Origin: Plantago elongata
Taxonomy: Eukaryota; Streptophyta; Magnoliopsida; Lamiales; Plantaginaceae
DNA length: 38,236 bases
Reading direction: 5' to 3'
Assembly: GCA_036897095.1 (NCBI GenBank)
Contig: JAYMSP010000967.1
Location: forward strand, 1-38,236
Shown here: positions 11,701-23,472 of the stretch, in pieces
Layout: each line of letters opens with the position of its first letter
Numbering within the stretch: the stretch's first letter is position 1
Program-made: the position numbers and the translations under genes
The notes under the pieces: generated by a model
The model's database searches: none
The model's input: only the letters and a program-made list of their open reading frames with translations
What the model was told of the DNA's origin: nothing

Positions 11701-14700
11701 TCCTTATCCCAGATCACCCTTTTATGTGCTTACTTAGCATTTATATTGCAGTGATAAATCATAAATGTTTCAACTGAAGGAGAAATTTGATGGCCGTTCA
11801 CTTTTCAAATTGATTCGTCTCTGTTCCATTGCCAGTACCATTTGTGAAATTGTTTGGTTTGTGATCCATCACTGGCTAGCTTCAATATTGGTGAATGCAT
11901 TTCAAATCTTTTAAGTTTTAACTCTAATATAATATTCTTGAAAGTGAAACATGATTCCTCCCTTTTGTCAAAAGAGTTCACTTTGAAAATGGCACAAAGT
12001 ATAAAATGAGAGAATGCAAAGTTAATTATGTAGATATTACATTAATAAAGTTGTTTGTGGATTATAATATGTTGGAGAGATAAATGAATTCCAAAGATCT
12101 CGGGCAAATCCAAAGAGGGTTTCCTGAACGTAGTTTGTAGTCTGTCCTCCATTTCTAGCGATTCTAGAAACAGGATACAATCTTACAAAGTAAGAGAGGA
12201 AAAGTCCTCTGATGTTTTTCTTCTTCTTTCCCTTCATGTCCTTTTGTGTGAGTTTGGTTTATTTTATTGTCGTGTAGACTTTTTCTTTGGCACCTATAGT
12301 CATGTTCTCACTGTGAGTGGACTTGTATTCCATACTTAGCAAATGTTATACCTCAGTAGTGATGTTTATAGTTCTTGTTGCTCAAGAATTTTCATTTAAC
12401 TGCTTGTTGACTAGTGATGTTTATATTATAATTCTTGATGCTCAGGAATTTTCATTTAACTGCTTGTTGAATAAAAATCACACTCCTCATTATGTTTATA
12501 TGCAGGCTATAGAAGCTCTAGAATTATGCTGTAAAGCTATATGGAATCATATTGTGCATCTTTGTAAGATGCACGTTGATAAATCTCACGTAGCTCATGA
12601 AGATGTCTCAGAAAAGTCCATTATGGATCTAGTGAAGGAGGCATCTGAAAAAACTGCTTTTTTTCTGGAGCTTACTAATCAAGAAGGTGGTTACAATATC
12701 AATAGTCTTATTGTGGAAAGCCTTACATGCTGGTCAACTGCAGAGAAGTTGATTTGTGGCATACCAACTCCTGTGTCTTTTATAAAGAAGTTTGTAAAGG
12801 TATTATTTTTATTTCTTATTCAGACTTCGAGCATTGTTTCAGCCTTAGTGATGTGATTGTGAGCTGGTTTCCAGATAGAATGTTTATTGTCAAAGAATGT
12901 AGAGGTAGAGCATGGCAGAACACTATACTCGTTGCTTCAGTCTTTTACGGGGTCCTCCAAAAGGTCGCTTGGAAGATTATTGGAACAGGTCCCTTTTCTC
13001 TCTCGACACTACGCAACACACAAGCACACATACAGTAATGTGTGTGTGTGCTTGTACATGCCCTTCTACTATGTACATACAGATGGATAGTTTATGTGTT
13101 TTTTTCCTTTCTTCTTTTCCCTCTTTGTACCTGATGTCATTTTCTTTCATTCTTTCTTGTTCAAACTTTATCAGGAGCTTTGTTTATACAAGGAAGTTCA
13201 CCTGAATCTCAGGTTCTGTCTTAGAATGCGAATTAAAATAATTGATATTCTTTTGGAAGACATCTACAATACAGAAGAGAGTAATTTAGAGAAATCCAGA
13301 ATTCTCATAGAAAAGGCTAAAGTACTGCGAGCTCATGGCTTAGAGCGAGTTAAAGAATGTATGCAGTGTCTGGAGGCTGCAATGTCGACACTGGTGAGCC
13401 CTGTGTAGTATTTACTGTTTCACCAGTTTTTGGTTCTTTACAGGATCTCATTAGTTTCACACATGCTATGACTCAACAGGAGTTGCTTAAAATGAGCCGT
13501 AAATCTCAGGCGCATCATCTGCTTAGCCATGCATATCTTATGCGTGCACTTTGTACAATGGATTCAATGTCAAACTTCATAGATTTATCTCCGAAAAGGC
13601 TAGTCTTCATTGCCCACTAAATATCTGATGGACTCTTATGCATTACTGGTAGATTATATGGAAATTGACCAATGTCGATGCTTTGATTGCTTTAATGTAA
13701 CAGTTGTTTCCTTCAAGATATTCAAACTGCAGTCGGTATGTGCTTGAGCACGGTTTACATGCATGCAGATGACGAGTGTGCGAAGTCTGAAGATATGCTT
13801 TATTTGTGGTATCAGCTCATAGACTTTTTATCAGTTAAGGTAACTCTCCATTATGCTTTTGGAATCATCAACATGAACATCTTGTCATACTTTGTTGCTC
13901 TACAATGATTTTCTTATTTCAGGGGTACTTGGATCTTCACCCTAGCATGTATAATGTAGTCATCAAGTTGTTTGGCCAGAAGAACTTTTCCTTAGATAAG
14001 ACGGTGTCTAGTCTCTGGAAAAACAGGAGGTTTAGTCATGGCCTCTGTCCTTCACCTATAAATCATAAGTTTATCACAACTTTCTCTGAGCATCAGATCC
14101 AAATTAACTCCACTGGATTTTGGAGAAATTGTATGGAGCAACTGAATCCCACTGTAGCTGGTTTCCATCAGACTGATGACATGCTGAAGCAAGCTGCTTC
14201 CAAAGTTGGTTCCCAAGTAGGCTCCTCTAGTAAGATATGAAGTCAATTTTGTACATTCAACTGAAGATACCATCTCACATGTGTCTCTTATTATTCTCTT
14301 CTGATAGGGTCCATTATCCAGCAGCACAATATTCTTCTCTTCTCAGCTCTTCTACGACTTGTCTGGAAGACTTATCTCACGTGGATGCATGGTCGAGGTG
14401 ACCTGAACTGAAGCTAATTACACAATTATGGTTTCAAGTTTTGCATTGCTAGTTATATATGGGAATATGATTAGAAAGTTAGGTTGCAATATACTCCCTC
14501 TCCGCCGCTTCAACTTCCTGTTGAGCTGGGGTCAATAGATAATAATGGGATATTTAAAGTTAGAGAGAATAAATACAGAACTAGATATAATGAATAAAGT
14601 AGAAGAGGTAATTTCCATTGCAGGTACAAGAAGTTGAAGTTGGGACAAGGGAGTATTAAGATTAATGCAAGTATGAAAGTTGATTATAGCTACTCTAGGT

Positions 14701-17700
14701 CCTAGAAAGATAGCACCTCCAGGAAAGGATCCTGCCCGTCCTTGAATTATTGTGGACATTACTCAAGAGTAATCATGTTTTAAGTGGGGTTATTTTCAGA
14801 CTTTGTGAGGTCCTCATTTTTTCTGAAAAAAATGCAAAAAGAAGAAAGGAAATGGAGTAACTTTATTGTTGCATTTACATCCTTAACTTAAAAGCTGAGA
14901 GTTGCCAGTTGCATGTCACTACCAAAAAATTAATGGGTGGCAGTCAGGATAATTAGCATTGTTATTGAGCTCAATCAACTGATATAGATGCTTTAATCTC
15001 ATTTACTAAACATAAGTTGTATTTTTGGTATCTTGTACAAGTGTAGAGATTAGTGATTTCCGCAAACATTCATTGATGGTATACTCTTTTCCTATTTAAT
15101 GGAATAAAGGAATACACATCCCTGATTTATTCTCGACACCCTGGCCATATTTCAGGTGTCGAGTTTTTATTCTGAAACTTTAGAGTACTAGTTGGATTCT
15201 CCCTTATGCTGCCTTTGGCTTGGTATCGACAGTGCAGGAATAATATTTAGGATCTGGGTATCTGGCTGAACATTGAGCTCTTATTCAGACTGGTTTAAAA
15301 TTTAATTGAAATATGATAAGTATATCCAGAAACTTACGGCGTAGGTATTTGTTGAGGTACCCATATGTTTGCCAAGTTCTCCTGCACGCAAGCTTTCCTT
15401 TAACATAGCTTTTTAAGGGAATTGGGTCTTTAATCACCTTTTGAAAATATTATTGGTGTTTGAGTTCATTGTAAATGATCTTATTCCTGTTGAATTATCT
15501 GCACTTGCTACAAAACAAAGCCTGCTCTAACATTTTCTTTGGTATATTATATAGGCTCTTTCATATGCAAAAGAAGCCCATCGCTTACGCAGTATCCTTC
15601 TTCAACAAAACTTTGAGTACTCAGTAGAGAAAGTGACCGAAACTTTAGATGAGGGTGGGAAGATTATAGAAAAGAGTAACTATGCGATTCAGTCCTTCAA
15701 GGTTAAAGATACATTCATCAATGACCGTTTTGCCAGTTATGAAGGCTGCTCTCTCACCCCTTGGAATGTGCTTAGCTGTTACCTTGAAAGCCTATTACAG
15801 GTCTTGGTTAAAACTCTGTAATTGAAACTTCTTCAAGCTATTTTTTATCTTCTAGTGATATAATCTCATTACCTTGTAAATCATAGGTTGGAGTTATTCA
15901 AGAGATTCTTGGTAGTGGGACCGAGTCTGAAATGCTTCTACGGTGTGGTAGGAATATCTCCCAGTTTCAGGGGTTGCCACTTTTTGAAAGTTCTTTTTCT
16001 TCTATGTTGGGTATGTTCTTTATCCCTTAATTAAGAGTCTTGTTTAAAAAAGTACTCCAAAAGACATCTTATGTCGTGCTTTGTATCTTATCAGGAAAAC
16101 TATATCGCAAACAAAAGCTTTGGTGCATAGCTGAAAAAGAATTGCGCAGTGCAGAGAAAATTTTAGCTGACAATTCTGATACGATTTCATGTGATAGATG
16201 TGCTTGTATGTTGGAAATTTCCATAAATCATCAAATTACCGAGCTATTATTGAATAGCTCTTGTAGTTCCGGAGAATCACATTTTGCCAAGAGATTGTCA
16301 GATGCTGGATGCTTGTACAGATCAGCCTTACACAAACTAAATCTTTCTAAGTTGTGGGACTTTATATCTGAAGAAGGTACAGCTGATCAGCTCATTTCCA
16401 AAGAAAGTTCAACTGGTAGTCGTGCAATCAAAGTTCCAGATTCGAAGAGATCAATTTCAACAAGACCTAGAAGGACAAAGAAGGAAGCGAAGCCTGCCAC
16501 ACAAAGACATGACATGGTAGCTAACCAAAATCGCAGGATAACTAGGTCATCCCACCGATCTTTAACTGAAACCCTTGAGAGTGCACCAAGTGACAGGAAG
16601 AGTGCCCCCTCAGCTGGTTTCTTTAATGAGCATCTTTCTAGTTCTGCTGCCCGTCCTGTGCACAGTGGCCCTGATTCTAAAGATAAATTGCCTGCTACTG
16701 AATTTCAAAGTGCCATCACCTGTCTTTGCAACAAAATAAAATGTTGGCACTGTGTTTATGGTGAAGCTACTTCTAGCAGCAGCATAAACAACTTTATACA
16801 CATGAATTGGGAGGTTGTTTACCGAAAAGTCTTATTGAGATTACTTGTTGGCATAGGTATGCTGGGATCTCTGGAATTCTCAGTTGTTTCCATACTTGCA
16901 TTTGCTAGAAGCCTAGAACTAGTCCACATTTCATCAAGCAGATTCACCATTCAGAAATATGGTTGCTTGCTATATTGCGTGCATGTATTTGTTTGAAGAA
17001 TCACTAGATACATTTTAGAGATGGTTTGTTTGCAACTTAATCAGTTGTTACAGAATGTATATACAGAATTAAATAGCATGTGCACTATTTTATGCTGCCT
17101 ACCTTTTGAAATATGTTTTGAGTGCTTCATATAGACATCTGTGACTTGTAAATGATGCTATCCTTATTGCTAATTGGTCTCAACTTTTTTGTAGGAAAAT
17201 TTTCTAACATCTGTGGTAACTATCATGAAGCAAAAAAAGTTCTTCTGCAAAGTTTATCAGTTCTGCTCAATAAAAATTCTGCATGTTCTGAGTATTCTTC
17301 GTCTTCTCTTATCTGCTTGATTGAGACAATTGGCAAGCATTTTCCTGGAGATTTGCTAGCAGCTGATCGTGCAGCGCTCATTTACTATATCTGCTGGTTC
17401 ATTTTAAAATGTTTTCGAGACCAGGGTACTAGGTATATATGTCTACAGGTCCATGTGCTTATGCAGCTATTTATACCTCCTTGTCATATTAAATTCTGTC
17501 TGAAGTTGTCCCGCATTGATGCTTCAAAGTGATAATGATGTTAATTGGATCCTTTTTTCTCTACATTCTATCAAAGATGTCACTGGTCTTGTATTTTTTT
17601 CTTCAAAGACGAGTGACTTAATACTTGAATCTGGTCTGACTGGTTTGAATTTCTTTGTCGAGAAGGGACCACTGCTGCGAGATATCATGCATTGAGACAA

Positions 17701-20700
17701 CAGAGATTTTTTCATTATTGAAGTTGGCCTTTGTACTCAGTCAAGAAGTCCCGGCACTTAATCAAAAGGTAAGGGCATGTACTGCTACTATCTCCTTTAC
17801 TTTTTCTTTCTTTTCTTTCTTCGTTTTATACAATTTTTTATATAAGTAGCAAATGGTAATTACACAAAAAACAGTCAGCCAGAGAGGTCTATTGTTATTC
17901 CAATTCCATACAAGTGTGAACTACTGAACATAGCTTCAGAAGCATCGGTGTGAAATTGCCAATTATAAGCCTCATTTTGCTGAACTTGTTCTAAATAATT
18001 GATAGTTTTGTTGCCCCATTCTTCCACCTCAGAGCTGTTGAAATTATCTTCTGAAGTATTCTTAGTTCTTACTCTCTGGAAAAGTCCGGCCGTGTCATTT
18101 CTGAAGCAAGATGATCGAGAACTTGAATATAAATGTGACAAAGAAGTCAATGAACGATTATAAGACAATCCTGTCTTTTCTGCAATTGTATTCTTTAGAT
18201 ATTTATCAATGGAAATGTGTGCTGTGGGGAGTGAGAGATGAGTTTATGACTTTTAAACCACGAATTAGTTTTCTGTTAGTTATTGACAGGAAATTGAGAA
18301 ATAATAATCTTAATTTGGTAACCTATGAATGGTTTTGTTTCTCCTGTTGTTCTATATTAAGCATGACGAACATATTCAATTTTCTACTATTTCATCTTTG
18401 TTGATCGGACCAAATGGAACTGATGCCTGATTAATTTTGGGATTGGGTAGATTGCCAGGTTGCTAGCAGTTCTGTATGTGCTATCATCCTCAATGAAATC
18501 CCTATCATTAATTCCAAGCGAGGAAGGTTTTGAAAGTCGGTGGGCTTCATTTTTCCATCAAGCTTCTCTCGGAACTCACCTTGTCCAACATATTCACTCT
18601 GATTTATTGCACAAGAGGCAAGATTCAGTTCCCTCAGATTCTGAGGTACGGGATCCTGGTTTTATGTATCATTATTATTGTTGTCTGGAACACTAGTTAC
18701 CTACTCTGTGCTTGAGTTTCGGTGCTGTACATGCCCTTTATGATAATTTGTTTGTATGTCAGTCTTATTGCCATGATTTTGTCAACAGTATATTGACGAT
18801 CATGCTTTTACTCTTTCCTTTCATGTGATCCTCACCAGGGTTTTTTGCTTGAAAACTCAATTTCACAAATAACAGAAAGACTCAGTTCGCTCAGGTTTGT
18901 CATGCTGTCTGCTCTAAATAATTCAAGTCTTAAATACTGTTTCCCACTGTACCGTACCTGTTTCATTTAGTCTCTTTCTATTACAGGCTTTCCTCCGAGT
19001 CCTCGAAGTGCTTAAATGCATCTGTTCAAAGATTCTTTGATGGTCTGCCATCAACTCCGGTCATCTGCATTAGTTTAGTTGTAGGAGTTGATGCGGGGTT
19101 GCTCAGTGAACTCTTGCAGTGTTCGTCAAACGTCCAGGCTTGGATTCTGTTATCTCATCTTAGTTCAGATGATCAGCATGTCATACTTCTGCCTCTGCAT
19201 GAAACATTGAAAGGTAAACTCACTCAGGATATTCTGCGTGTGGAGCACTTTTTAAACTGAAACTTATCAGCACTTCTGCTCCTGTTGACATTTGTTTCAT
19301 TTGCCAGTAGAACTTTCAGAAGATGATGCTAGTTCGAGCTTAATTGACTTTGATTGCGAAAAATCCAAGCGGTGGACTTGTCCTTGGGGTTCCTGTGTGA
19401 TCGATGACATAGCCCCTGTATTCAGACATGTACTGGAGGGAAATTACTATTCATCCTCAGATCATTTTTTTGAACATATAAAAGGGAACAATTCATTGTG
19501 GTGGAGTCGGAGGAAAAGACTTGACAATTGCCTTGCCAAATTTTTGCAGTAAGTTGGGTGTATTTCTTCCTTTGCCCTTCCAAGTTCCAAAACCCCCACC
19601 CCGAACGAGGTTGGGGGGGTGGGGGGTATTGTACTTTCAAATTGAGATTTATATTTATCATAAAGTCTGCTTCCAAAATATGTTTTTGGTTGATAAGGGC
19701 TCTGCAGGTAATAACTTAATATAGATTAACTTTGCAGTTTTTTAGTGTGTTGGGTGACATTTTTGCTCATATTTGAGTATTGCTATTCTAAAATAGTTAT
19801 ATATAGGGATATGGAAGACTTGTGGTTGGGTGCCTGGAAATATTTACTTCTAGGGGAGTGGCCAGACCACAACTATCTTGAATCTGTTCGAAAGAATCTA
19901 TTTGGAGGCGACACACATCCTTTGCAGCACGTTTTAAGTAAAAACTGCTTTGTTGGTCTGAGACCCGATGCATCATCTGATTCATCTGGAGAATTTGACA
20001 GTACGATACAGTTTCTGTATAGAAGAACACTTAAAAAGTCCCACAACCATGATCAGGTTGAATGTGTCAGCACAAAACCAATCATTTTGGTTTTGGATTT
20101 TGAGGTGCAGGTGCGTCTCTTCATTCAATTTGTTGGATAACATGAGTGGTTGGGTATTGTCAACGTACTAACTCAACTCTTTAACATTTCAACTTTAAAA
20201 TTTTCAAAATTTCACTCAGTTAGTATGTTGATCAATCAATGCTGTATTTAAACTAATTAAACTTTGAAGTGAAAACTTGATTCACGTTAAACTTTGAAGC
20301 TGAAACACTACATTTTAACTCTACAGTGGAACTCTCTATGAGAGTGGTTAGGTATTGATTAATATACTAACTTGGCTCATGTTTCTAAAAATTGCGCTAT
20401 TTAAACTCTCAAGTCACTGAGGATGTTTCTATCTGTTTATAATGCAAGAGAAGTTTCAATTATTTAGGTGATAAATTTTGTATGCAGATGCTCCCATGGG
20501 AGAGTTTGCCGATACTCAGGGATCGGGAGGTATACCGGATGCCCTCTGTTGGCAGCATTTGTTTGACAATAGACAGATGTTGTGAAAAAGAAAGAAATGA
20601 AAACTCCATTCCAGCCTTTCCACTAATTGATCCACTGGATTCCTATTATTTGTTGAATCCGGATGGGGATCTCCACAGAACGCAAGCTGAATTTGAGGAT

Positions 20701-22000
20701 TGGTTTAAAATTCAAAACATTCAGGTAACAAATCAAACTTTTGTAATTGACTGTTCAGTTTACAAGTGTGGACTTGACTATTTAACCCTCTGATCTAAAT
20801 TGAATTATTATATTTGGCTATTTCTAAAATTTGAATTGTTTTCTGCTATGTTACAATTTTCTGTATACAGGGAAAAACTGGAACTGCACCCACAATCGAG
20901 GAACTTGCTGTCGCCTTGAAAAGTCACGACCTATTCATCTATTTTGGCCATGGAAGCGGTATGTCTGACATCCTGGGGCAAATCATCTATTTGTCATGGC
21001 TTTGCATGCGGGGTTAAATTCCATGTTTATGCATAAGTGAATAGAATACGCACCTGGTTGATAGTGTTGCCATCTCAAAGGGGAGATACCAGTGGGACAG
21101 TTTGTGAACATCATAACTCTATCGGGTTTAATGGCTATAGAACTTGTCAATATGCCCAAAGCTATTATCTGTTTCCACATCTACCCTTGTACGATCTGTA
21201 AACATCCACTTAGTATGCATGTTGGTTAGTAATAGATGAGTGTCATAAGCCATATATATCTTGAGGAGAATTAGAATAATCATTGTTATGTAATGTGAAG
21301 TAGTAAGATCCTAAAATGCAACTTCATACAAATTACAATTGCATCCCTGTTAATTTTGGCCTTTTGTTTACCCTGAACACTATGACCTGTATCGACCTAT
21401 GCGGTATATTTGTATGATGTTATGTTAACACTTTTAAGAGAAATAAGATCGACAAACTATAGGGGTGTACATATAAACTACTTTAGTTCTGTTGTACCTT
21501 ACACGGTTACACCATGTGTATACTCATAAATACTTGAATACTTAACATGATTGTTTTTGCTTGACATTCATGTTTTTGGTCTTTCAGGAATGCAATATAT
21601 TCCAGGGTATGAGATTGAGAAACTCAATAATTGTGCTGCTACTCTACTTCTTGGATGTAGTAGTGGTTCTCTTCAGTTAAAAGGATGTTATATGCCACAC
21701 GGAGCTCCCATTTCCTACCTTCAAGCAGGTTCTCCGGTAATTATAGCTAATTTGTGGGATGTGACGGACAAAGACATTGACAGATTTGGGAAGGCAATGC
21801 TTAACTCTTGGTTGAGAGAGCGGGAAGCTGCTTCTGCTGCATGTAGTGAATGTGATGTAAGCAAGAACTGTGTACATAGACAAAGGATAGGCTCATTTAT
21901 GCCACAGGCTCGAGATGCTTGTAATCTTGGTTATCTCATTGGAGCTGCACCAGTGTGTTATGGTGTCCCAACTGGTATAGTTAAAAGGAAAAATGTATAG
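8798..22000 (+). CDS. ESP1: Separase (cohesin-cleaving cysteine protease, family C50), complete gene
   Basis: Separase cleaves the kleisin subunit of cohesin to release sister chromatids at anaphase. Frame-consistent exons: 8798-9453, 9561-9738, 9859-9950, 10539-10686, 10796-11214, 11521-11641, 12506-12799, 12875-12988, 13175-13393, 13444-13598, 13704-13839, 13923-14216, 14308-14397, 15555-15800, 15887-16010, 16095-16856, 17195-17432, 17666-17768, 18451-18645, 18839-18894, 18987-19213, 19308-19548, 19807-20110, 20488-20724, 20871-20958 and 21588-22000. They total about 2,049 residues, near the size of plant separases. The start is the first in-frame ATG ([15 protein letters not shown]). The N-terminal 1,450 residues form the long helical-repeat region. 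A basic Ser/Arg segment ([11 protein letters not shown]) lies near residue 1220. The caspase-like protease domain spans about 1550-2049 with the catalytic His in FGHGSG (about 1910, codon 20949-20951) and Cys in LLGCSSG (about 1936, codon 21656-21658). Both are intact. Less certain borders: exon 10 start, exon 18 start, and the non-canonical exon 10 donor. Confidence 0.93.
12357..12470 (+). repeat. Tandem duplication of about 55-60 bp in separase intron 6
   Basis: The block beginning TAGTGATGTTTATA and ending TTTCATTTAACTGCTTGTTGA occurs at about 12357-12410 and again at about 12412-12470, with a small insertion in the second copy. It ends just upstream of the acceptor of exon 7 at 12506. It is a local duplication with no apparent coding effect. 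Confidence 0.75.
13599..13703 (+). other. GC-AG intron in separase
   Basis: The coding frame of exon 10 runs to CCGAAAAG at 13598 and the next bases are GCTAGT. The downstream exon starts after CAG at 13703 and needs a two-base carry, which only the cut at 13598/13599 supplies (giving ...[16 protein letters not shown]). The nearest GT, at 13603, is in the wrong phase. GC donors with a strong AAG before the cut are a known minor class of U2 introns. Confidence 0.7.
14494..14653. mobile_element. Stowaway MITE (160 bp) inside separase intron 13
   Basis: Terminal inverted repeats: the left end starts CTCCCTCTCCGCCGCTTCAA. The right end on the other strand starts CTCCCTTGTCCCAACTTCAA and continues with CTTCTTG against CTTCCTG. 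TA target duplications lie at 14492-14493 and 14654-14655. The copy sits in the 1,157-nt intron 14398-15554 and does not touch the splice sites. Confidence 0.85.
15132..15163. repeat. Short perfect-stem hairpin in separase intron 13
   Basis: CTCGACACC at 15132-15140 pairs with GGTGTCGAG at 15155-15163 around a 14-nt loop. It lies in the same intron as the MITE. Its role is unknown. Confidence 0.6.
19589..19626. repeat. C-rich/G-rich hairpin in separase intron 22
   Basis: CCCCCACCCC near 19591-19600 pairs with GGGGTGGGGG near 19615-19626 across a short spacer (GAACGAGGTT). The + strand also has two adjacent G runs of seven and six. This is a sharp GC island in an otherwise AT-rich intron (19549-19806). 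Confidence 0.6.
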
Positions 22001-22408
22001 CTTTACGAAAGACAATTTTTTCTCTTTGCTAGTTTGTAGCTTCATATTCATTTCTTCATCCTTGTGTAAACATTTCCCATTTAATTTAGAAAAACCAGTT
22101 GTATTATGTGTTTTTGGACGCTATCCCACCTAATTTACGGGACACTAAGAACGGACTCTAACAAAATTATTTATATTCAAACTTGAGGTAAAACAAATAA
22201 TAAAGTGTTAAAATGATAAAATCTTAAAACTCTTTTAAAATGTTATGGCCCACAAAACTTTAATCCTATATTTAAGGACTCTTTAAAATATTGTTTAAAT
22301 ATTGTTTAAAGATAGAGTACTCTTATAGTTTTTTAAAGAGTAAATTATGTGGGTTTATATATTAATTTGGTACTTTTATACACAAAATAAGAGTCTTACA
22401 ATTTTTTA

Positions 22409-22659
22409 CTCTCTTCGTTCTAGCTAACGTTATACATTTGTCATTTTTAATCGTCCCATCAAACTTTATACATTACTAAAATAAAAAGTTACTCATCCAC
22501 TAACAAATAATAAACCATCTCAACTTTACACAAAAGTTACATATTTCGACTTTAAAAGTACACTTTTCCCCACCATCTTCATTTTTTATTATTACTTTAA
22601 CTATTCGCATAAAACTATGCGTCAACCCTTACATATGAAGTTTGATAGGATGAAGGGAG
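22409..22659 (-). mobile_element. Stowaway-like MITE, same family as the copy at 30331
   Basis: It has CTCTCTTCGTTC-type and, on the other strand, CTCCCTTCATCCTATCAAAC-type ends with TA on the left. The interior matches the reverse complement of 30331-30574. Shared strings include TTACTCAyCC..CACTAACAAATAATAAA and CATCTTCATTTTTTATTATT, plus GTCAACCCT. The two are therefore homologous copies in opposite orientation. There is no coding capacity. Confidence 0.75.
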
Positions 22660-22783
22660 CACATTGTATAAGGAGGAGGATAAACATGAGATAGGAGATG
22701 AGTTAATATGTATTTTGAGTAGAAAATTTTAGGACTCCTACCGTTAGTGTTTTAAGTGTTACTAATATTTTTGCTCTGATAAC

Positions 22784-22870
22784 GAAGTGCAGCTCAGTTG
22801 GTAAATCTATTTTACTCCAACCTTTCAATTAACAGGTTGGATTCAAGTCATTTTTAGTCATTTTAAGAAA
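22784..22870 (+). mobile_element. tRNA-derived SINE head (degenerate)
   Basis: GTGCAGCTCAGTTGGTAAA at about 22788-22804 resembles a tRNA A box. AGGTTGGATTCAAGTC at 22834-22849 resembles a B box. Both boxes and the CTCCAACC string between them are shared with the SINE at 35431 (reverse strand). It does not fold as a complete tRNA, so I call it a SINE fragment. I could not fix its 3' end or a target duplication. Confidence 0.6.
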
Positions 22871-23387
22871 GGAAAAATAAATCTTTACTCGGCAAAAAGG
22901 AAAAAATCGGTTTCCTTTGTACTCAGCCAATAGGCATCTCGTGTTCCAAAAAATATGCCTGTGTATAATTCAATCAATGTAGGAGGTAAATTCCAGGAAA
23001 AAAATCTAAAGATTTTTGACTAACTTTGGAAATCACTTTTAATCGCAATGAAAATATCTTAAAGAAATCTTCAGTGTAGTATTTAAATTTTACTTGAAAT
23101 ACTGATGCATCTCTCTTACCACAAATAACAGATTCTAACCACCTCAATCGAGAGATTTTACACAAAAATAATTAAGTGCAAAATATAGATAAATTTATTC
23201 CTCCCTTTTCCAGTATGGAAGTTTCCAATCCAAAGTTATAGTACGTACCAAAGTTAAATATGTTCCATTAAAAAACTTACCACAGTGCATCAATATGCTC
23301 TACTTAACAGTGATTTTCGTTTATTTTGTTTCCTTCACATTCACTTCTTCTATATTGCGATCTTGTTGATGATGACCCTAGTTCAAC

Positions 23388-23395
23388 TATAAATA
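23388..23395 (+). promoter_or_regulatory. TATA box of the UGT gene
   Basis: TATAAATA lies 78 bp before the UGT ATG. It is placed to start transcription near 23420, leaving a 5' UTR of roughly 50 bp. Confidence 0.6.
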
Positions 23396-23472
23396 CAGTT
23401 ATAGAGAAGTAGAAAAGTAAACAACTCTAGCTAGTTTCAGTTCCCTTGTGTTTTTATTCTCAAGTGAAGAAA

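Larger units (their letters stand above)
22001..23387. other. Separase 3' UTR and UGT upstream region with a MITE and a SINE fragment
   Basis: The separase 3' UTR probably ends within about 150 bp of the stop. The rest is AT-rich intergenic DNA containing the MITE at 22409-22659 and the tRNA-related SINE head near 22784 (both listed). No gene was seen on either strand. Confidence 0.6.

Noticed and set aside
14217..14307. The strong-looking GTAAGA donor at 14230 for separase exon 12
   Set aside because: It gives a frame ([10 protein letters not shown]…) that ends with a phase that does not join exon 14. The GTAGGC donor at 14217 gives [18 protein letters not shown] joined to [11 protein letters not shown], which is in phase and separase-like.
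17500..17770. A frameshift making separase a pseudogene
   Set aside because: A single intron 17433-17665 restores the frame with matching phase, and the catalytic domain downstream is intact, so no break is needed.
22784..22850. A tRNA gene
   Set aside because: A- and B-box-like strings are present, but the acceptor and anticodon stems do not pair and the spacing is wrong. It fits a SINE head better.
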